64,000 nt of DNA from Phlebotomus papatasi (Eukaryota > Arthropoda > Insecta > Diptera > Psychodidae). The stretch is taken from assembly GCF_024763615.1 (NCBI RefSeq), contig NC_077222.1, positions 4,712,001-4,776,000 on the forward strand, written 5' to 3'. This document shows positions 10,215 to 25,200 of this stretch, in pieces (position 1 is the first letter of the stretch; each line of letters begins with the position of its first letter). Below the pieces are notes generated by a model that was given only the letters and a program-made list of their open reading frames with translations, searched no databases and was not told where the DNA came from. The position numbers and the translations under genes are program-made.

Positions 10215-13200
10215 GTAATTGTGTGATTGAAAAGTGATAATGGAAATTATTATTGGCCATTCAATCACTAAATTTCACTGATTTTCTGATCCTAAACTTC
10301 AATTGCCTTCTTAAAGAAAATCCATTAAAAATCCTGAAAAATGCGACCAGTTTTAGTGTAATTTTTTTCCTGTTTTCGTACACATTTCACGAGATATCTT
10401 TAAAACTACGTAGCTTGCCAATTTAGGGTTTTCGGTTGCCTCTTCGTTATTAAATTGGCTTTTATTTTGTATTAGAAACATTTTGCTAATCCATTCTACA
10501 ATGACAGAAAACAGCCAATAAACTCAAAAGTGTTTTCGGTTCGCTAGAAACATATGGAAAACCTAGGAAATGTCATGCCCCTGTTAAAAATTGACTTTTT
10601 GGAACATTAGAAGTTTGCATGATTGCCGCTAGGGGCAGCGAAATCGCAAGCTTTTGAAGCTTTGCATGAAGCATATGTCTCGCGCTAAAGATTGAGCAAA
10701 AGGAAGGCAATTGGTGTTTGATCGACATTAATTTTTTATTACGAGAACAAAGTTATTAATTAACATCTTTAAAGGACTATCAGCGTCATATTGCCGTTCT
10801 CAAGGAGTCTCTCTGTGCCAAAGAAGAACACTATAATATGCTACAAGCGGATGTAAGTTAAATCCTTATTCTGTCTTTCCCTTCTCTCTTCATTCTTCCT
10901 CATCCTCCTTGATAATATTAAAAAAGAAAAATCTACATATTTCTTTGGCTAATCTTCAACCCAGATAAAGCCACCCAAGAAAGATCAAATAGCCAACTTT
11001 CAAAATGCAATTATATATTTTTTTTCTTCTTCTCTTCTCAACAAGCATATTAAAGTGAACCAAACGATAAAAAAGTAGATAGAAAATGTAATGCAAAAAA
11101 TAAAAAAAACCCTCAAAAATCCCCTCAAAATGCCAAAAGAAAAAAAGGTGAAAAAGATGCGCTCTTAAATTAGATTAATTGCACTTTTGTCATTAGGTTG
11201 AAGAACTACGTGCTCGTTTAGAAGAGAAAAATCGTTTAATCGAGAAAAAAACTCAAAACGCTTTACAGGCTGTTCAGGAACGTAATCGATCAACAAATGA
11301 ACTGGCCGAGCTCAAGGATCACATGGATATTAAGGACAGAAAAATCAATGTCCTCCAGCGAAAGGTGAGATATTTATATAGCAAAATTCCACCAAATAAA
11401 TCCATCTTTTTTCCTTGTACGAGAGAAAAACCTTCCTCTCCCTCTTCCCTTACAAAATATTATTCCCTAATCGCAATTCCATTTTCATCTCATCGTGTTT
11501 CTTTTACATTTGCACACCTTCGTGCCACGAAAGTCCAATTGGGATCGATTTTTTGTTCTTCCTTTTTTTCCTAACGGAAGCAAAAAATTATATCAAGTGG
11601 GAAAATATTTACATTCTGGCTTCAACCCCGTGGGTTTACGCCTTCCTATTGACTTTAGTTGTAAAAGGGAAATTGCCCAACTCCTTTGCCACCGCGTGAT
11701 GGAGTGTTTTAGGGGAGAAAAAGAAAGGAAAGGTGGTGAAAAGTGTTCAAGTGAAGTTTAGAAAATTGCCACTTATAAAAATGCATTTCCCATGCAAAAA
11801 ACACCAAGTACACGTGGTCTCAAGTGTAAGTTTTCTTTTCTTTTTTTTTTTGCTTTCTTCTCTCACCCCATCCCCTACTCACAACTCTAACGATCTCTGA
11901 GAAATTGTGCAAAGTATTATCCTGGATAACAAAAGACTAATCTATAAAATACAATTCTGAAAAATTATTTCAAATTGACTAATTTCAAATGGGATTTACT
12001 TACAGATTGAAAATCTTGAAGATTTACTGAAAGAAAAAGATAATCAAGTGGATATGGCGAGAGCAAGATTGTCAGCAATGCAAGCTCACCATTGCAGTTC
12101 AGAAGGCGCCTTGACAAGTCTCGAAGAGGCCATTGGTGACAAGGAGAAACAAATGCAGCAACTCCGGTAAGACTTTCCCTGTTCCAGTACTGAAAAGAAA
12201 AAAATGAAAATATCTTCAAAATAGTACATTTTACTCTCTGGCATTCTTAAATTTATCCGTTGGCAAAGCTATCCAGCTTTGTGGTGCTTTCGGGTTTTGC
12301 AACATTAAAGAAAAAAGCTTGCCAAGAACATGTTCTTTTGACAAAATTTTAACAAAATCCGTTGGCCGCTTAACCCTTTAACGACGAGACACTTTTTACG
12401 GATTGAAAATCAACAATAAAAATTAAACTGAGAAACATAATCAGTGATAAGTGTTACATCTAACTTTGTAAAGTCCATCAGAGTCTGATTCGGTGTATTT
12501 TGTGCTTCTATGAACAATAGGGACAAAAATAGTCCAAAAATTTAAGTAATTTTTTTTGACAATACCAATGAATAATATTTTTCGCTTTAGTGAAAAATAT
12601 TACGTATGAGTATTGTAGTTTTTATTGCCAAAAGGGTTTTGCTTAAAAACAATTAAAAAACTATAAAAAATAAATAAAATCAATTATGAATTTGAGAATT
12701 TAAAAATTCGCCGTTTTTGAGCTTAAATATTTACGACATAGCAAGTAGCTACACACAGAAAAATGGAAAATTCTCAAACAGAAACACCCAGGAATTTAAT
12801 TTCAAATCCCATCCAATGAATGCAAATGTCCTAATTCTAAATCCTTGATCATTTAGTTTTAGTTGCAATTTGCAAATCTGTAGACATTTTTCATTTTCCA
12901 CCTAATGCTGAACTTAAGTTTCCGATATCTTAACTTGAAAGAGTTAAGGATTCTAGCCCATTTCTTTCGCTCAGAGCTTCTAAATTTAAACGCCTCGGGG
13001 ATTCACGTCCAATTTAAGTTCCCAGGATCTTATATAATTCTTAAATTTAGAGTCAAAACTTTTCTGTGTGCAGAGACTTGCAAAAAATATTCTAGATTCC
13101 TTCAACCTTCTACTTTACAATTATGTACAAACATTAGGAAAGAATAACTTTAGGTAGTTAAGAAAAAATATTTTCTTTATGGGACACCGGTGTTCCAATC

Positions 13201-16200
13201 ATCCTTAAAAGGTTAACGAAACTTTTCAGAGTAGAAAAACATTCCCTGAAAAAATAAAATAATCCCTCTTTTCTTAAAAAGAGTATATTGGTTACCCAAG
13301 TTCTCAGTAAAATACGTAGATTCCTCAGGTTTTCCGAATAATGCATGGGTTCTCCAGGTTCCCTAAAAAATATATGGATCCCCTAGGTTCCTAAAAAAAT
13401 ATATGACTTCCCTGGGTTTCCTAAAAAGTTAAGGGCTTCAATGGTTCTTTAAAAAATGTATAAGTTTCCCGTGTTCCCTAAAAAACTGCATGGATTCCCC
13501 AGGATCCTCGGGTTCCCTAAAAAATATATTGATCCCCTGGGTTCCCTAGAAAATATATGTGTTCTCTGGGTTTTCTAAAAAGTTATGAGCTTCCTTGGTT
13601 CTTTAAAAAATATATAAATTTCCCGTGTTCCCTAAAAAATGCATGAATTCCCCGGGTTCCCTAAATAAATATATGGATCCTCTAGGTTCCTTAAAAAATA
13701 TGTGTTCCCTGGATTTTCTAAAAAAATTTGAGCTTCCCTGGTTTTTTAAAAAATGTATAATGCATGGATTCCTCGGGATCCTCGGGAGCCTTAAATAATA
13801 TATTGATTCTCAGGGTTCTCTGGAAAAATATATGGGTTCCCCGTGTTCCTGAAAAAATGTAAGGATTTCTTGAAAAAAGTATAAGGGTTCCATAGGTTCT
13901 TTGAAAAATCCATATAGGTTTCTTAAAGTGCTCTAAAAAAAATGTGGATTCAGTGGGTTCCCAGAAAACATGTGAGGATTCCTTGCAAAAAGTGTATGGG
14001 TTTCCCGGGTTCCTTGAAAATGTATAGGTTCCTTGAGTTTCCTATAGACACCCTGGTCAGACTGGCCAGTGGTATGGTTTCCCGAAATGAATCTGGGTAG
14101 TCTGATACTTCAGTGTTGAAACGGGATCCAGAAGGCCCGAAATAATTCTGGTTCATTCAGGAATATAGTCCATTGCTGATTGAAACATTGCAGCTTAATG
14201 GCACAGCAATTGTGAACTATGCCAAGTCCTAGTCCTGAATCATCCTTTGAGAAGACTGAACTTTAGTAAATCGTTATCCCTTATTGATTGGGCTCCAGGC
14301 AATATTCAAGAAAGATAAATTAATTACGGGTACTTTACCGAACCATTGCTGATTGGGAGTAATGTATCCGGGTTGGAAATTTCAATACCTTTCAAATAAA
14401 TACAAGTTTGCCTCAAACTATTTGGAAAAAGGTCCTTCCAAATTTGATTTTGATTTTTTTTCGGTCATGGATAAAATGTTTGCCCGGATAAGTTTCAAAG
14501 TTTTAAAATTTAACCTCTAATCCGGTAATAAGTTAAAATTTTTTTGGGGTTATATACATATTATTGTCCTGTAGTTGAGTTAAAAAGCAGGATAAACAGT
14601 TAAAAAAAATAATCTTAGTATGATAAGTGTGCCAAATTTCAACATACAGTCGAGTTTCTCAAATTTGAACGACGACGGTTGAGTTTAAAATATGAAATTT
14701 GAGGCTGTGTGAAATTACCTTGATATATTCTCTAAAGTTATTTATCTTAATTTAGGGACAGTGCATTTCACATGAATTCCATTACATTTTTGAAAATATA
14801 GTTCAAATTTGAAGAACTCTAGTATAGTTGCGCATAAGCGTCAAAGTCTCAAGTTTGAAATGTAATATTTTTAATATAAATTGCATTTTTTGTTTATTAC
14901 TTCTTCTTAAGGAGTTTGTTTTGGAAGATTATAGACAATTTATCGTCTTTATTTTCTCTAAAATCATTGTTAATACATTTAAAAATGAATAAAAATGTAA
15001 ACATAGCTTTAGTGGCCTATTTCGGCAACCTTAGTTCTCATAATTAATTGTCCTTCCGGAATCCTTCCAATGTCTTTTTCACTTATTCTCATTCGTCAAA
15101 GCGACATTTTTGTTATTTTTTGGATTGTATAATCTCTTCTAGAATATGCAAAAACTAAAAATTAATGGAAATTCGAGGAACAAAAAAGTGGCCGAAATTG
15201 TAAACTGGCCGAAATTTAGTACACTTACCCTATAAACTTTTCCTTGAGGAGTAAAAGAGTAAAATTAACTATTTTGCACGCTCATTTTGGAAATTTTAAT
15301 TTTTCTCTGAGTACCTTTTGCAAATAGAGCGTCCAAAATTCGATTTTGCAGCGATCAACGTGATCGTGCTGAACAAGAAAAGCACGAGGAACGTGAATTG
15401 CACGAACGTGAGATAGCTGAGTACAAAATGAAGATGCACTCGTTGGAAAGTGAGGTGGATAAATTGAATATGCGATTGGATCGAGCTCTAACTGAGAAAG
15501 AACGTCTTGAGGCACGTCTCGAGAATTCCCAAAGTGAATTAGGAAAGTCCAAAGCTGAATTGGATAAAGCTACAAGTGAGGTGAGTTAGTTTTTAAACAA
15601 ATTAATTTATTAAAAAAAAACTCAAATTAGAAAAGTTTTAATGGAAAGGAAAAATTTGTAACTGAAATCAACTCATGCACCAATTGGCTGGTTATTTTTC
15701 CATGAAAATCAAAACAATAAAACGTAGTATGGTGCTTATGGACAGGTGGGACGTAGTGGTACTGAATGGGAATCTACGAGACAGAGAATGCAACGTCTTG
15801 AGATGGAAAATGAACGTCTTCGACATGATTTGGAACGATCCCAGGTGAGATAGTTAATGCATTAGAACCCTGCTAACGAAATCCCATCGTAAAAGGATCT
15901 TGCTAAAACATCTTTTCAGACCACCTTTGGCAGGAACACCCTATCGACATCCCAAGAGCTCGATAGGGCTCAGGAGCGTGCTGATAAGACATCAGCTGAA
16001 CTCAGACGAACCCAGGCTGAACTTAGAGTTACTCAGGTAACTTTTAAAAAGGATAAATTCCTTCAAAACTTACACCAAATCCATTCCCCATTTTTACACT
16101 TTCCAAATAATAAAAACGAAAAATTGCTAAAATTCTCTCTATCTCGCTCTTGAGAAAATTGCAATTGAAAACTAAAAATAAAAAACCAAATTATTTTTTG

Positions 16201-19200
16201 ATTTTTAAATTAATTTTCTAAATCTTTTAAATGTGCTGCATCAGATCGTTCAAAGTGTATTAAAAGCTCAAATTTTTTTTTTAAATTTTTCTCTATACCT
16301 TTCTCTCAATGTTTTTTTTTCTTATTGTTGCTATTGCTAACATGAAAAAATCATCATGTTCTATACATTTTTTTTTCATAGGACGAGCCACAAAATTTTG
16401 TGAGTAAATAACACTCCAAAGTTTTGACTTTAATACCTTTCAATTACTATTTTTTTTTGTACAAGAAAAAACAATTTTTACAATCATTCAGCAAATTTCA
16501 CCATTTTCAGTAATGTTTTCAGCAGATATCTCAACTTTTTTTTCTTAAAAAAACAAACATTTTCTTGTTCTACTTTTCTTACTATTTGATTTTCTTCCCC
16601 TTTGATTCATCGTTAAATAGTTCAAAATACAAGTTTATTCAAGAACTGTAAAAGCTCTCGCAATTAAGCAAATGAACCAAGCAAAATTCTAAGATGAAAA
16701 GATTTTTGAAAAAAAAACAGAGCTTGTGCACCAGAGAATGGCTTCATTTTATATTCTCTTTTATAGATTCTATAAAGTAATTAATATTTTTTTTATCTTT
16801 AGAACAATATCATAGAGACTTAACATTTTATTCAAAGTTCCTCTTTCTTTAGAAAGTTTTGAGACATTTTATGACTGAGGATTTCCTCAGAATCATCCAA
16901 CTGTTGTCCCTGTAAATCATTTTATATGTCAACAAATATAAAAATTTACCTCCCAACTCCCACAAAAGGGCTTTTAATTCGTCATTTTAGAGGGTGCGTT
17001 TGCCAAAGGAACAGATAATAATAATTTTGAGACGCACGTGAGTAGCAACAGTAATCTTGGTAGAGATACCTCCTGAATACCAAGAGCTTTTTATGTGATT
17101 TAAGACAATGCTTGCCGTGCAATTACTTACAGAAAATCACAGCAAAGATTTCCTATTCGCTCAAAAATATATATTTATAAAAAATATTTTTGAAGGAAAT
17201 TATGAGGATAAAAAAAATTATTTGTAAATTACTTTTCAGTAAATAAGCATTCAAGCAAGGGTATTTCGGTTCAAAATATCCTTTTCAAAGGAAGAATCCT
17301 CTCAATAAAATTTACTTTTCAAAATGACTTCAAAATCTAGGATAGTTTCGTGAAGAAATATCCCGAGTAACCCGGATAAATATTAACCCAGTTAGCAACT
17401 GTATGATATTTTTAATACAAAATTCCAATAATGAAAAAAACTTCAAGCAACTTCACAGAGCTTCAAAATAAAAAATCTGTATAACGTTCAATTTTAGCCA
17501 AGACACATTCAAGGGTATTATAACAGATCGTAGAGAGATTTTACCTCTGAAATGAACCACCAATCATATAAAATTCTGATGATGAAAGATACCTTCAAAC
17601 AACTTCACAAAGCTTCAAAATAGAAAATCTACATAACGTTCAGTTTTAGCCAAGACACATTCAAGAGTATTATAACAGATCGTAGAAAAATTTTACCTGA
17701 GAAATGTATCACCAATGATATAAAATTCTGGTGATGAAAGATACCTTGAAACAACTTTACAGAGCTTCAAAATTGGAAATCCACATAATGTTTAATTTTA
17801 TCCGAGACACATTCAAGGGGATTATAACAGATCATAGAGAAATTTTGCCTGAGGAATGAACCACAAATGATATAAAATTCTGGTAATGACCAATACCTTC
17901 AAACAACTTCATAAGGCTTCAATATAGAAAATCAACATAACGTTCAATTTTAGCCAAGACACATTCAAGGGGATTAAAACAGATCGAATAGAGATTTTAC
18001 CTCAGGAATGAATCAACAATGATATAAAATTCTGGTGATGACAAATACCTTCAAATAACTTCACAAAGCTTCAAAATAGAAAATCCACATAATGTTTAAT
18101 TTTAGCCGAGACACATTCAAGGGGATTGTAACAGATCGTTGAGAGATTTTGCCTAAGGAATGAACCACAAATGATATAAAATTCTGGTGATGAAAAATAC
18201 CTTCAAACAACTTTACAGAGCTTCAAAATAGAAAATCTGCATGATGTCAATTTTAGCCAAGACACTTTCCAGGGGATTATAACAGATCGTGAAGAGATTT
18301 TACCTGAGGAATGAACCACCAATAATATAAAATTCTGGCGATTTTATCTTAACAATGAATTACTAAGAAAGACTTTCTATGATTAAGCTCAGTGTATAAC
18401 ACAGTAACGCGTACTACGAAATTCCCCTGTTTAAATGTGTTCTAAATATCATGAATATCATTAGTCACTAAAAATATTCAAAACACTTAATAAAACACCT
18501 CGAAATATCTAAAATTCAATGCGAATTAAAAGTCCTGATAAACGTTCTTTAAAAAATTTATAAAATTTACAATCTTTGCTATATTAAACACAAAAACACG
18601 CTACGACTGTAATTCTATTAAGAAAAGTTCAATAAAAATGTTGCTTCTGAACTATCTTCCACAGTCCGACGCAGAGAGGGCTCGAGCTGAGGCAGCTTCG
18701 CTCCAGGAAAAACTCGAGAAGAGCCAGGGTGAGGTGTATAGGCTGAAGGCTAAGTTGGAGAATGCTCAGGGTGAGCAGGAGAGTCTCCGACAGGAATTGG
18801 AGCGTTCTCATGGTGGTGTCCAACGCATTCACGCTGAACGCGATAAAGCCCTGCTGGAGCTTGAGAAAGCCCGTGAGGAGTTGGAACGCACCCAAGCAAC
18901 ACTGGGCAAGGCACAATTGCAACAGGAGAAACTGCAAAATGCTCTGGATAAGGCACAAAATGAGGTTGATCATCTGCAGGAACGTCTAGACAAGGGTGTT
19001 GCGGAATCTCGGCGTTTGCAATTGGAGAAGGAGAAGCAAGCCTATGACTTTGAGAATCTCCAGTCACAGCTAGACAAAGCACTGGGTCAAGCATCGAGGA
19101 TTCAGAAGGAGCGTGAGACCATTCAGCTCGATGCTGAACGCTTCAAGGATAAGACTGAGAAGATTCAACTGAACCTGGGACGATTGCAGAAAGAACGAGA

Positions 19201-22200
19201 TGCGTTGTTTGAGGAATGTGAGAAGAACAAGGAAAGGGCTGAAACTACACAGAGTCTCCTACTTAAGAGTCAACGTGACAAGGATCAGATTCAGACGGAA
19301 CTGGATGTGGTCAAGGAGCGCTGGGAGAAAGCACATAGTGTTCACCAGAAACTTCAGGTGAGTGACAATCGATTGAAATGTGACCAAATGTACGGCATAT
19401 ATTGCATATTTTTCACAGATGGAACGCGATGATGCTTTCTCTGAAATTGAGATTCTCAAGGAGAAACTCGATAAATCCCTCTATGCCAGTCAGAAGTTGA
19501 TTGATGAGAAGGACAATTCCACCAAGGAGTTCGAGAAGATGCTTGAGAAGTATGATAGGTATGGAATATCAAATCTACTTATTATCTCGATGTTCTCTCT
19601 TAATGTGTGTCTCTTTCTCTTTTTTCCACACCCATCGAAATTATATTTCCACCAAAAAAAAACAAAAACACCTGAACCTTCTCACACCTTTTTCCTCTAT
19701 CCTCAAAATTTCTTTTCTGTGTGTCAATCAATCCAAAACAAAAAATTTGTGGCAAAAAAAATTTGAAAAATTTCTATATAGAGCACAAAATGAAATCTAT
19801 AGACTCCAATCGCGATGTGATACGGCCGAAGCGGATCGGGCTCGTCTCGAAGTTGAGGCTGAAAGATCAGCATTGGCCGCCACAAAAGCACGAGAGGACT
19901 TGAGAAAACTCCAAGAAGAGACCACGAGGTGAGTTAATACGAGAAACTTTTTCAAACTATAATAACTCATGGGATAAAGGATTATGTTCTTCGAGTTCTT
20001 ATAATCAAAATTCACCAATGTTTATAAACTCACACAAATTAGCCCCAAACAAAAGCCATTGAGAAACTTGTGTGAAACTTTTGTATAATTCAATTTTTCC
20101 CAATCTCACTTTTCTCACAAATGCGCACTCATAAAGTGGCTGCAACAGGATAATATTCCAAATTTTCTGCAAAGCTTATTCACATGGCTTTAAGCTATTT
20201 TTGTATCACCAATTTTTGCCATTATCTCAGAGATATTTTCAAAGGATTGGAACATATGGGTCAGACATTTGATACAACTCTGGACAATTGGTTATTTTGC
20301 TGAAACATTCTTCTAAAATAAGGAGAAAACCCAGCTAACACATTAAGTCCTTATTAAGTACTTAATAAGTGCTTAATAAGGAGTTTCAAGCTATGTTTCA
20401 TATGCTTTCATAATTAAGTTTTCTGTCTCATAAATCATCTTCAAATGTTTGTTCTATCTGTTCTAGCCTTTTTGTACAAAAGAACAATCACTGTATTTGT
20501 CGAAATTTTGAAAAAAAAATCTGTGTAACCGTCAAAAAACTAAATGTTGTGTATTTGTGAGAAATGATGTCGTAGATTAGACTCTATCTAACCAAACATC
20601 AAAAAAATACCCCAAAAAAAAAACAAATCAAAAATCCTTCACAGACTGCAGGAAGCATGCGATAGAGCAGCGATGCAGCTCACGCGAACCAAAGAACTCG
20701 AGGATAAGGCTCGCGAGGAGTCTGATTTGACGAGGGAACGCATGGATAAGGTACAGGCAGAGCTTAGACGCACACAGGCTGAGAAAGAGCATCTCCAGGC
20801 CGAGGTGGAGAGGTTGACATACGAAGTGGATAGAGCACACAACTCCTACACAAAACACACTGCCGCATTGGATTCCGCACAAGAGGAAGCCGCCCGTTTC
20901 AGCCTTGAGCTTGAGAAGTTGAGGGATAGGTGAGCTGTTGCATGTTTATCAATTACATGTTGGATGTTTTATTAAATACAAAAGAAAAAAAAATAATTGG
21001 AAATTGTAAAGAGCATGGAAATGTTGTTTTTACAGGGAAAATTTCGACAAATACCTACAGCATTTTGCTGAAAATGCTTATTTTGTTTTTAGCCATTATC
21101 TAGCTCAGTCAGCCATTTTGAAAATGCTCATTTCCTAGTGGTCAATTACTTTTTAGTCAGCCATTTTAAAAATGCTCATTTCTTGCTAAAATTCAAAAAA
21201 AATATATATAAAGGACATTGGGCAAAAATATATGGGAGTTGGTCTATGTGGCGGCCACAGATGGGATTAGGCGCATTTTATAGGTAATGGTGTAGGATGA
21301 AAAACTACCGAAAAAATATTATTTTGATATCGAATTACTCAACATCAGCTAAAGGAATCTTCATAAAATTCGGTATAGGGTCAATGTATAACTTCAGCTA
21401 TTTATCCATGGATACTACTCCCTCCCCCCATCCCTCCTTCCAGTAGCCCCCATACAAATTGTGGACTTTTTTCATGTTAACTTTCCTCTGAGAAGAAGTA
21501 GAAAGCTGAAACTTGGTATGGAATCAAGGTTTATGAAAGGTTCCTTAACCATGTATATAGGCTTCTCACCCTCCACTCCTTCTTGTAGCCCCCATACAAA
21601 ATAATGACCTTTTCCTCTATAACTCCTCTGTGAAAAGAAGTAGAAATCAGAAACTTGCCATAGGATCAAGGGCAATGGAAGGCTCTTAAACCATGTATAT
21701 ATGTTTCCCCACGCCACTCCTTCCAGCGGTCCCCATACAAATTGAGGCCTTTTTCAACTATAACTCTTCTCGGAGAAAAGGTAGAAAGCTGAAACTCGGT
21801 ATGGGAACAAGGTTTATGGAAGGCTATTAAGTCATATAAAATCTGATTACGATTTAAAAAATAAATAAATAAATCAGAGTTAGAAAAATAAGTCAAAATA
21901 TATGTAATAAAAGTCTACTGAAATCGATGAATACAATGGGGCCATATCTCTGTCTATAACACATTAAAAGTATCAGACATAGGGTAAGTGTGCCAAATTT
22001 CGGCATAGTTGCATATAAGCACCGAAGTCCTCACTTTGAAATGCAATATTCCTTTTCGGGAGGGTTGTGTGGAACCTTAAACACTAGCTTATCATCTTTG
22101 TTTTCTTTAAATTACTTCCTAAAATATTGAAAAATTAATATTAATATGAACATTGCTTTGCGTAGTATTCCGGCCACTTTGAGTGAAATATCGGCCACCT

Positions 22201-25200
22201 TTTTTGACCACCTTTTGTGACGCAACGGATAGAAAATTTCAAAACGTCAAACGGAACGAGTTTAACATTTAGTTTAATACGTTTATATGACCCACAAGCC
22301 CTGAGATCTTCCGTGTAATTTGTCCTGAAGACCTGACGAGAGACGCATCTCGAAATTACGCGCAGATTCCCGTAGCAATTTGCCCTTCCTAAACTCTTCC
22401 AAGGCCTTTTCCACATCATCATTTTCATAGAAGCGATGGTTTTTTTCTCTGAACATTGTAGAACTCAGAAATTGAAAAAAGAAACACAAAATGAATAAGA
22501 AATTTAGGAAAGCAAAAGATGTTGCCGGAATAGGCAACACTACCTCACCGGAGAGACGCTCACAAAGTATATACATTTTTACGCATAATACAGGATCCAG
22601 CTGGGAAATTTCACCCGAAATTTAAAGATTTATTCACCATTAACATAAACAGAAACAGAAACAATCTTTAATGAAAACTAATCAATTTTCATGAAAAACA
22701 CCGAAGGAAAACCTCTTGCACTTTAACACAAATCGTAAGACTGCTAGAGACACAATCGATCTGTCACATTTTTTGTAAGACTCTTTCCACTCTGAGTTTT
22801 TACAACGCAATTTAAATTCAAATTATACCTAAAATTTAACGGTCCTTGTGTTAATACATCCTAAAATGAATCAATATTTGAAAGCAAAATGAATTCATTG
22901 ACTATTCGAAGATAACATACATAATTTTAATTAATTTATTTCCATGGCCGAAATTACACTCAAAGTGGCCGAAATTAGAAGCTAACCGAAATTTGGCACA
23001 CTTCCCCTACACATTATAAGATCATTGAAATCGGTTCAATAGTTTACAACAATAATTTAAAGAGTTTAAATAATTACAACAATTTACCAAGCGAACTAAA
23101 AAATTCAAATGAAGATGTTCAATTTAAGAAGTTATTGATAGAAGCGCTTTAGGTGAAATCACCAGGGAATCGGCAGCAATAACGAAAAAAATGAATTGTA
23201 TAGTCTTAATATAAAATCTATGGATTTGTAAGACACTAAGTGTAACAATAAATTGAATTGAATTGAATAGTTTCGAAATTTAACACATTTTTTTGTTAAT
23301 TGGAACCTTTGAACCTTGCGGTCAACTTGTGAACTTATCTATACCGTCATTTTGTAGGATTTTTCGAGACCTTTCGATTGAGTATTCATTGATTAAATTC
23401 GGTTGATAAATTTCTGAGATATAAGGTTTTTAAGTTTTGACTTTGAACCCTCATGTTTCAATGTCCTCCTACTCATTTTATGCATTGTAAAGACATGTGC
23501 TTTATGTCTATTTCCAGAATATGTTGTCATTTACTACATTTGATGTTGCAATTTATGTATTTCCTTAAAAACAGACAGAATAAATGCGAACATTTCGTAT
23601 AAGAGATTATTTTTCTTCTACAAAAATAGTTTTTTTGCTGCAAAACTTTTCCACCATGGTTTAGAACTTTGGTCCCGGAACAAAAGCTGTTACATAGTTA
23701 AACATTTCTATTAAATATTAGTTAGCTTATTATCAATTATTAATAATTATGTGATAATTATGTGCAAGTCTCTTAGGAAAAGTAAAAGAAATTCACATTT
23801 TTCGAAGGCGTATACGTTCGAAGGGAGAGTACTTTCCCCTATATGAACTGGATAAATATTTATAAACTGAATAATTATACGAAATAGGCAAAAGTTGTTA
23901 CCTATACCATGGCCTATTCAATGATATTAAGTCTCATTAGTGGTCGCAACATAGACCACTTTTGCCCAGTGTCCTTTATTGAGTTCTGCTAAATGTGAAT
24001 TGCTTTCCTCAAAAAAATATTTGGGTTACACAATTTCAGATATGAGAAGAGCCAGGCGGAAGTTAGACGACTGCAGGAGCTAGAAACGTATACTCGTGAG
24101 TCGCGTCGTTCGAAGGAGGAGAACGAGCGTCTACGAGATAAGTTGGACAAAGCTATGAAAGAGCTGGAAACTATTCGTGGAAAGTCTCAGTACGAAGAGG
24201 AGACCTTCCAGAAAATCCGAGAAAAGCTCGAACAGAGGGAAAATGAGACGCAGATTGTCGAGGCAAAATTGCACGAGGCCACGTTGCAGCTGGAGCTATC
24301 GAAACAGGAAGTGGCCAAGTTGATTTCCAACCAGGACAAACAGAGGAGCGAACTGGAGAGAGCACATATCGAGTGTGAGAAGATTCGCGATAAACATGAC
24401 AAGCTCATCAAGGAGGTTGAACGCATGAGAACTCATCCTAACGCCATCTCACCATCGATGATGCCCACCCTTACAGCTGCAGACAAGGGAGAGGTTGATC
24501 GGCTGCGGGATCGTTTGGAGAAAGCCCTCCAGAGTCGAGATGCCACAGAAATGGAAGCCGGAAGGTTGGCTAAGGAGCTAGAAAAAGCCCAAATGCACCT
24601 GGCTAAGCAACAAGAAGCTGCTGAAGCTACAAGGATTGAGTTTGAAAGGATGTCAGCGGAATTGGGACGCGTGCATGAGCGTCTGGAGCGTGCAGAGGCT
24701 GAAAAGGAATCCCTTCGTCAGTCAGCCCGTATGTTCGAAAAACAGAACATGCAAACTAACCAGATTGAGAAGAATATCATGAAAATGGAAGCTGATGCTA
24801 AGCAATTGACAGTGGAGAGGGACCAATTGGTGATGCAGTTGGAAAAGAGTCAGGACATGCTGATGAATTTCCAGCAGGAACTCAATGCCACGGAGCAGGA
24901 GCTCCAGAGGCAGCGTGAAGAGAATAGACGCCTTATTGGCGCCATGAAGGGCCAACCACCAAGTTCACAGGAAATGCAAGCCCTGAAGCAAGAGATTGCC
25001 ATCCTCAAGCAGCGCCTTCAGGAAACTGGCGCTCGTGGGGATAATGAGCTAGAGCAGTGGCGTAAAGTTGTGGAACAGGAGAAGATTCGAGCTGATGAGG
25101 CTGAGAAGATAGCCACGGAACTTCACAAGAGGGTTCAGGTAGGTCTTATTTAAAACCTGATTTTTTTAGTACATGTCTGTTCTAATGTGCTTCTACGTAA

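Larger units (their letters stand above)
12167..15351 (+). other. brp: 3.2-kb brp intron
   Basis: The first kilobase (12170-13200) is plain AT-rich sequence in which I see nothing. It is followed by the minisatellite at 13230-14045, a mixed stretch at 14045-14615, and a pogo-like element at 14619-15234 ending about 115 bases before the next exon. Confidence 0.8.
21211..23977. mobile_element. Composite 2.8-kb element with 50-bp TIRs in a brp intron
   Basis: The left end aaggacattgggcaaaaata with ggtctatgtggcggccac is mirrored at the right end (gtggtcgcaacatagaccac, then tttgcccagtgtccttt). Inside are three copies of a 142-bp unit, a nested pogo-like element (21980-23011) and a segment resembling 57675-57815. 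No coding region of its own was recognised. It ends 62 bases before the acceptor of the 1.1-kb brp exon. Confidence 0.7.

Noticed and set aside
18629..18973. Antisense Leu-rich frames opposite the large brp exons
   Set aside because: Coiled-coil coding sequence (GAG, CAG, AAG rich) always yields Leu-rich antisense frames. Splice phase and homology fix the + strand.
20332..20385. Palindromic taagtacttaataagtgcttaataag stretch considered as a hairpin element
   Set aside because: It is short, AT-rich and imperfect, without flanking inverted ends.
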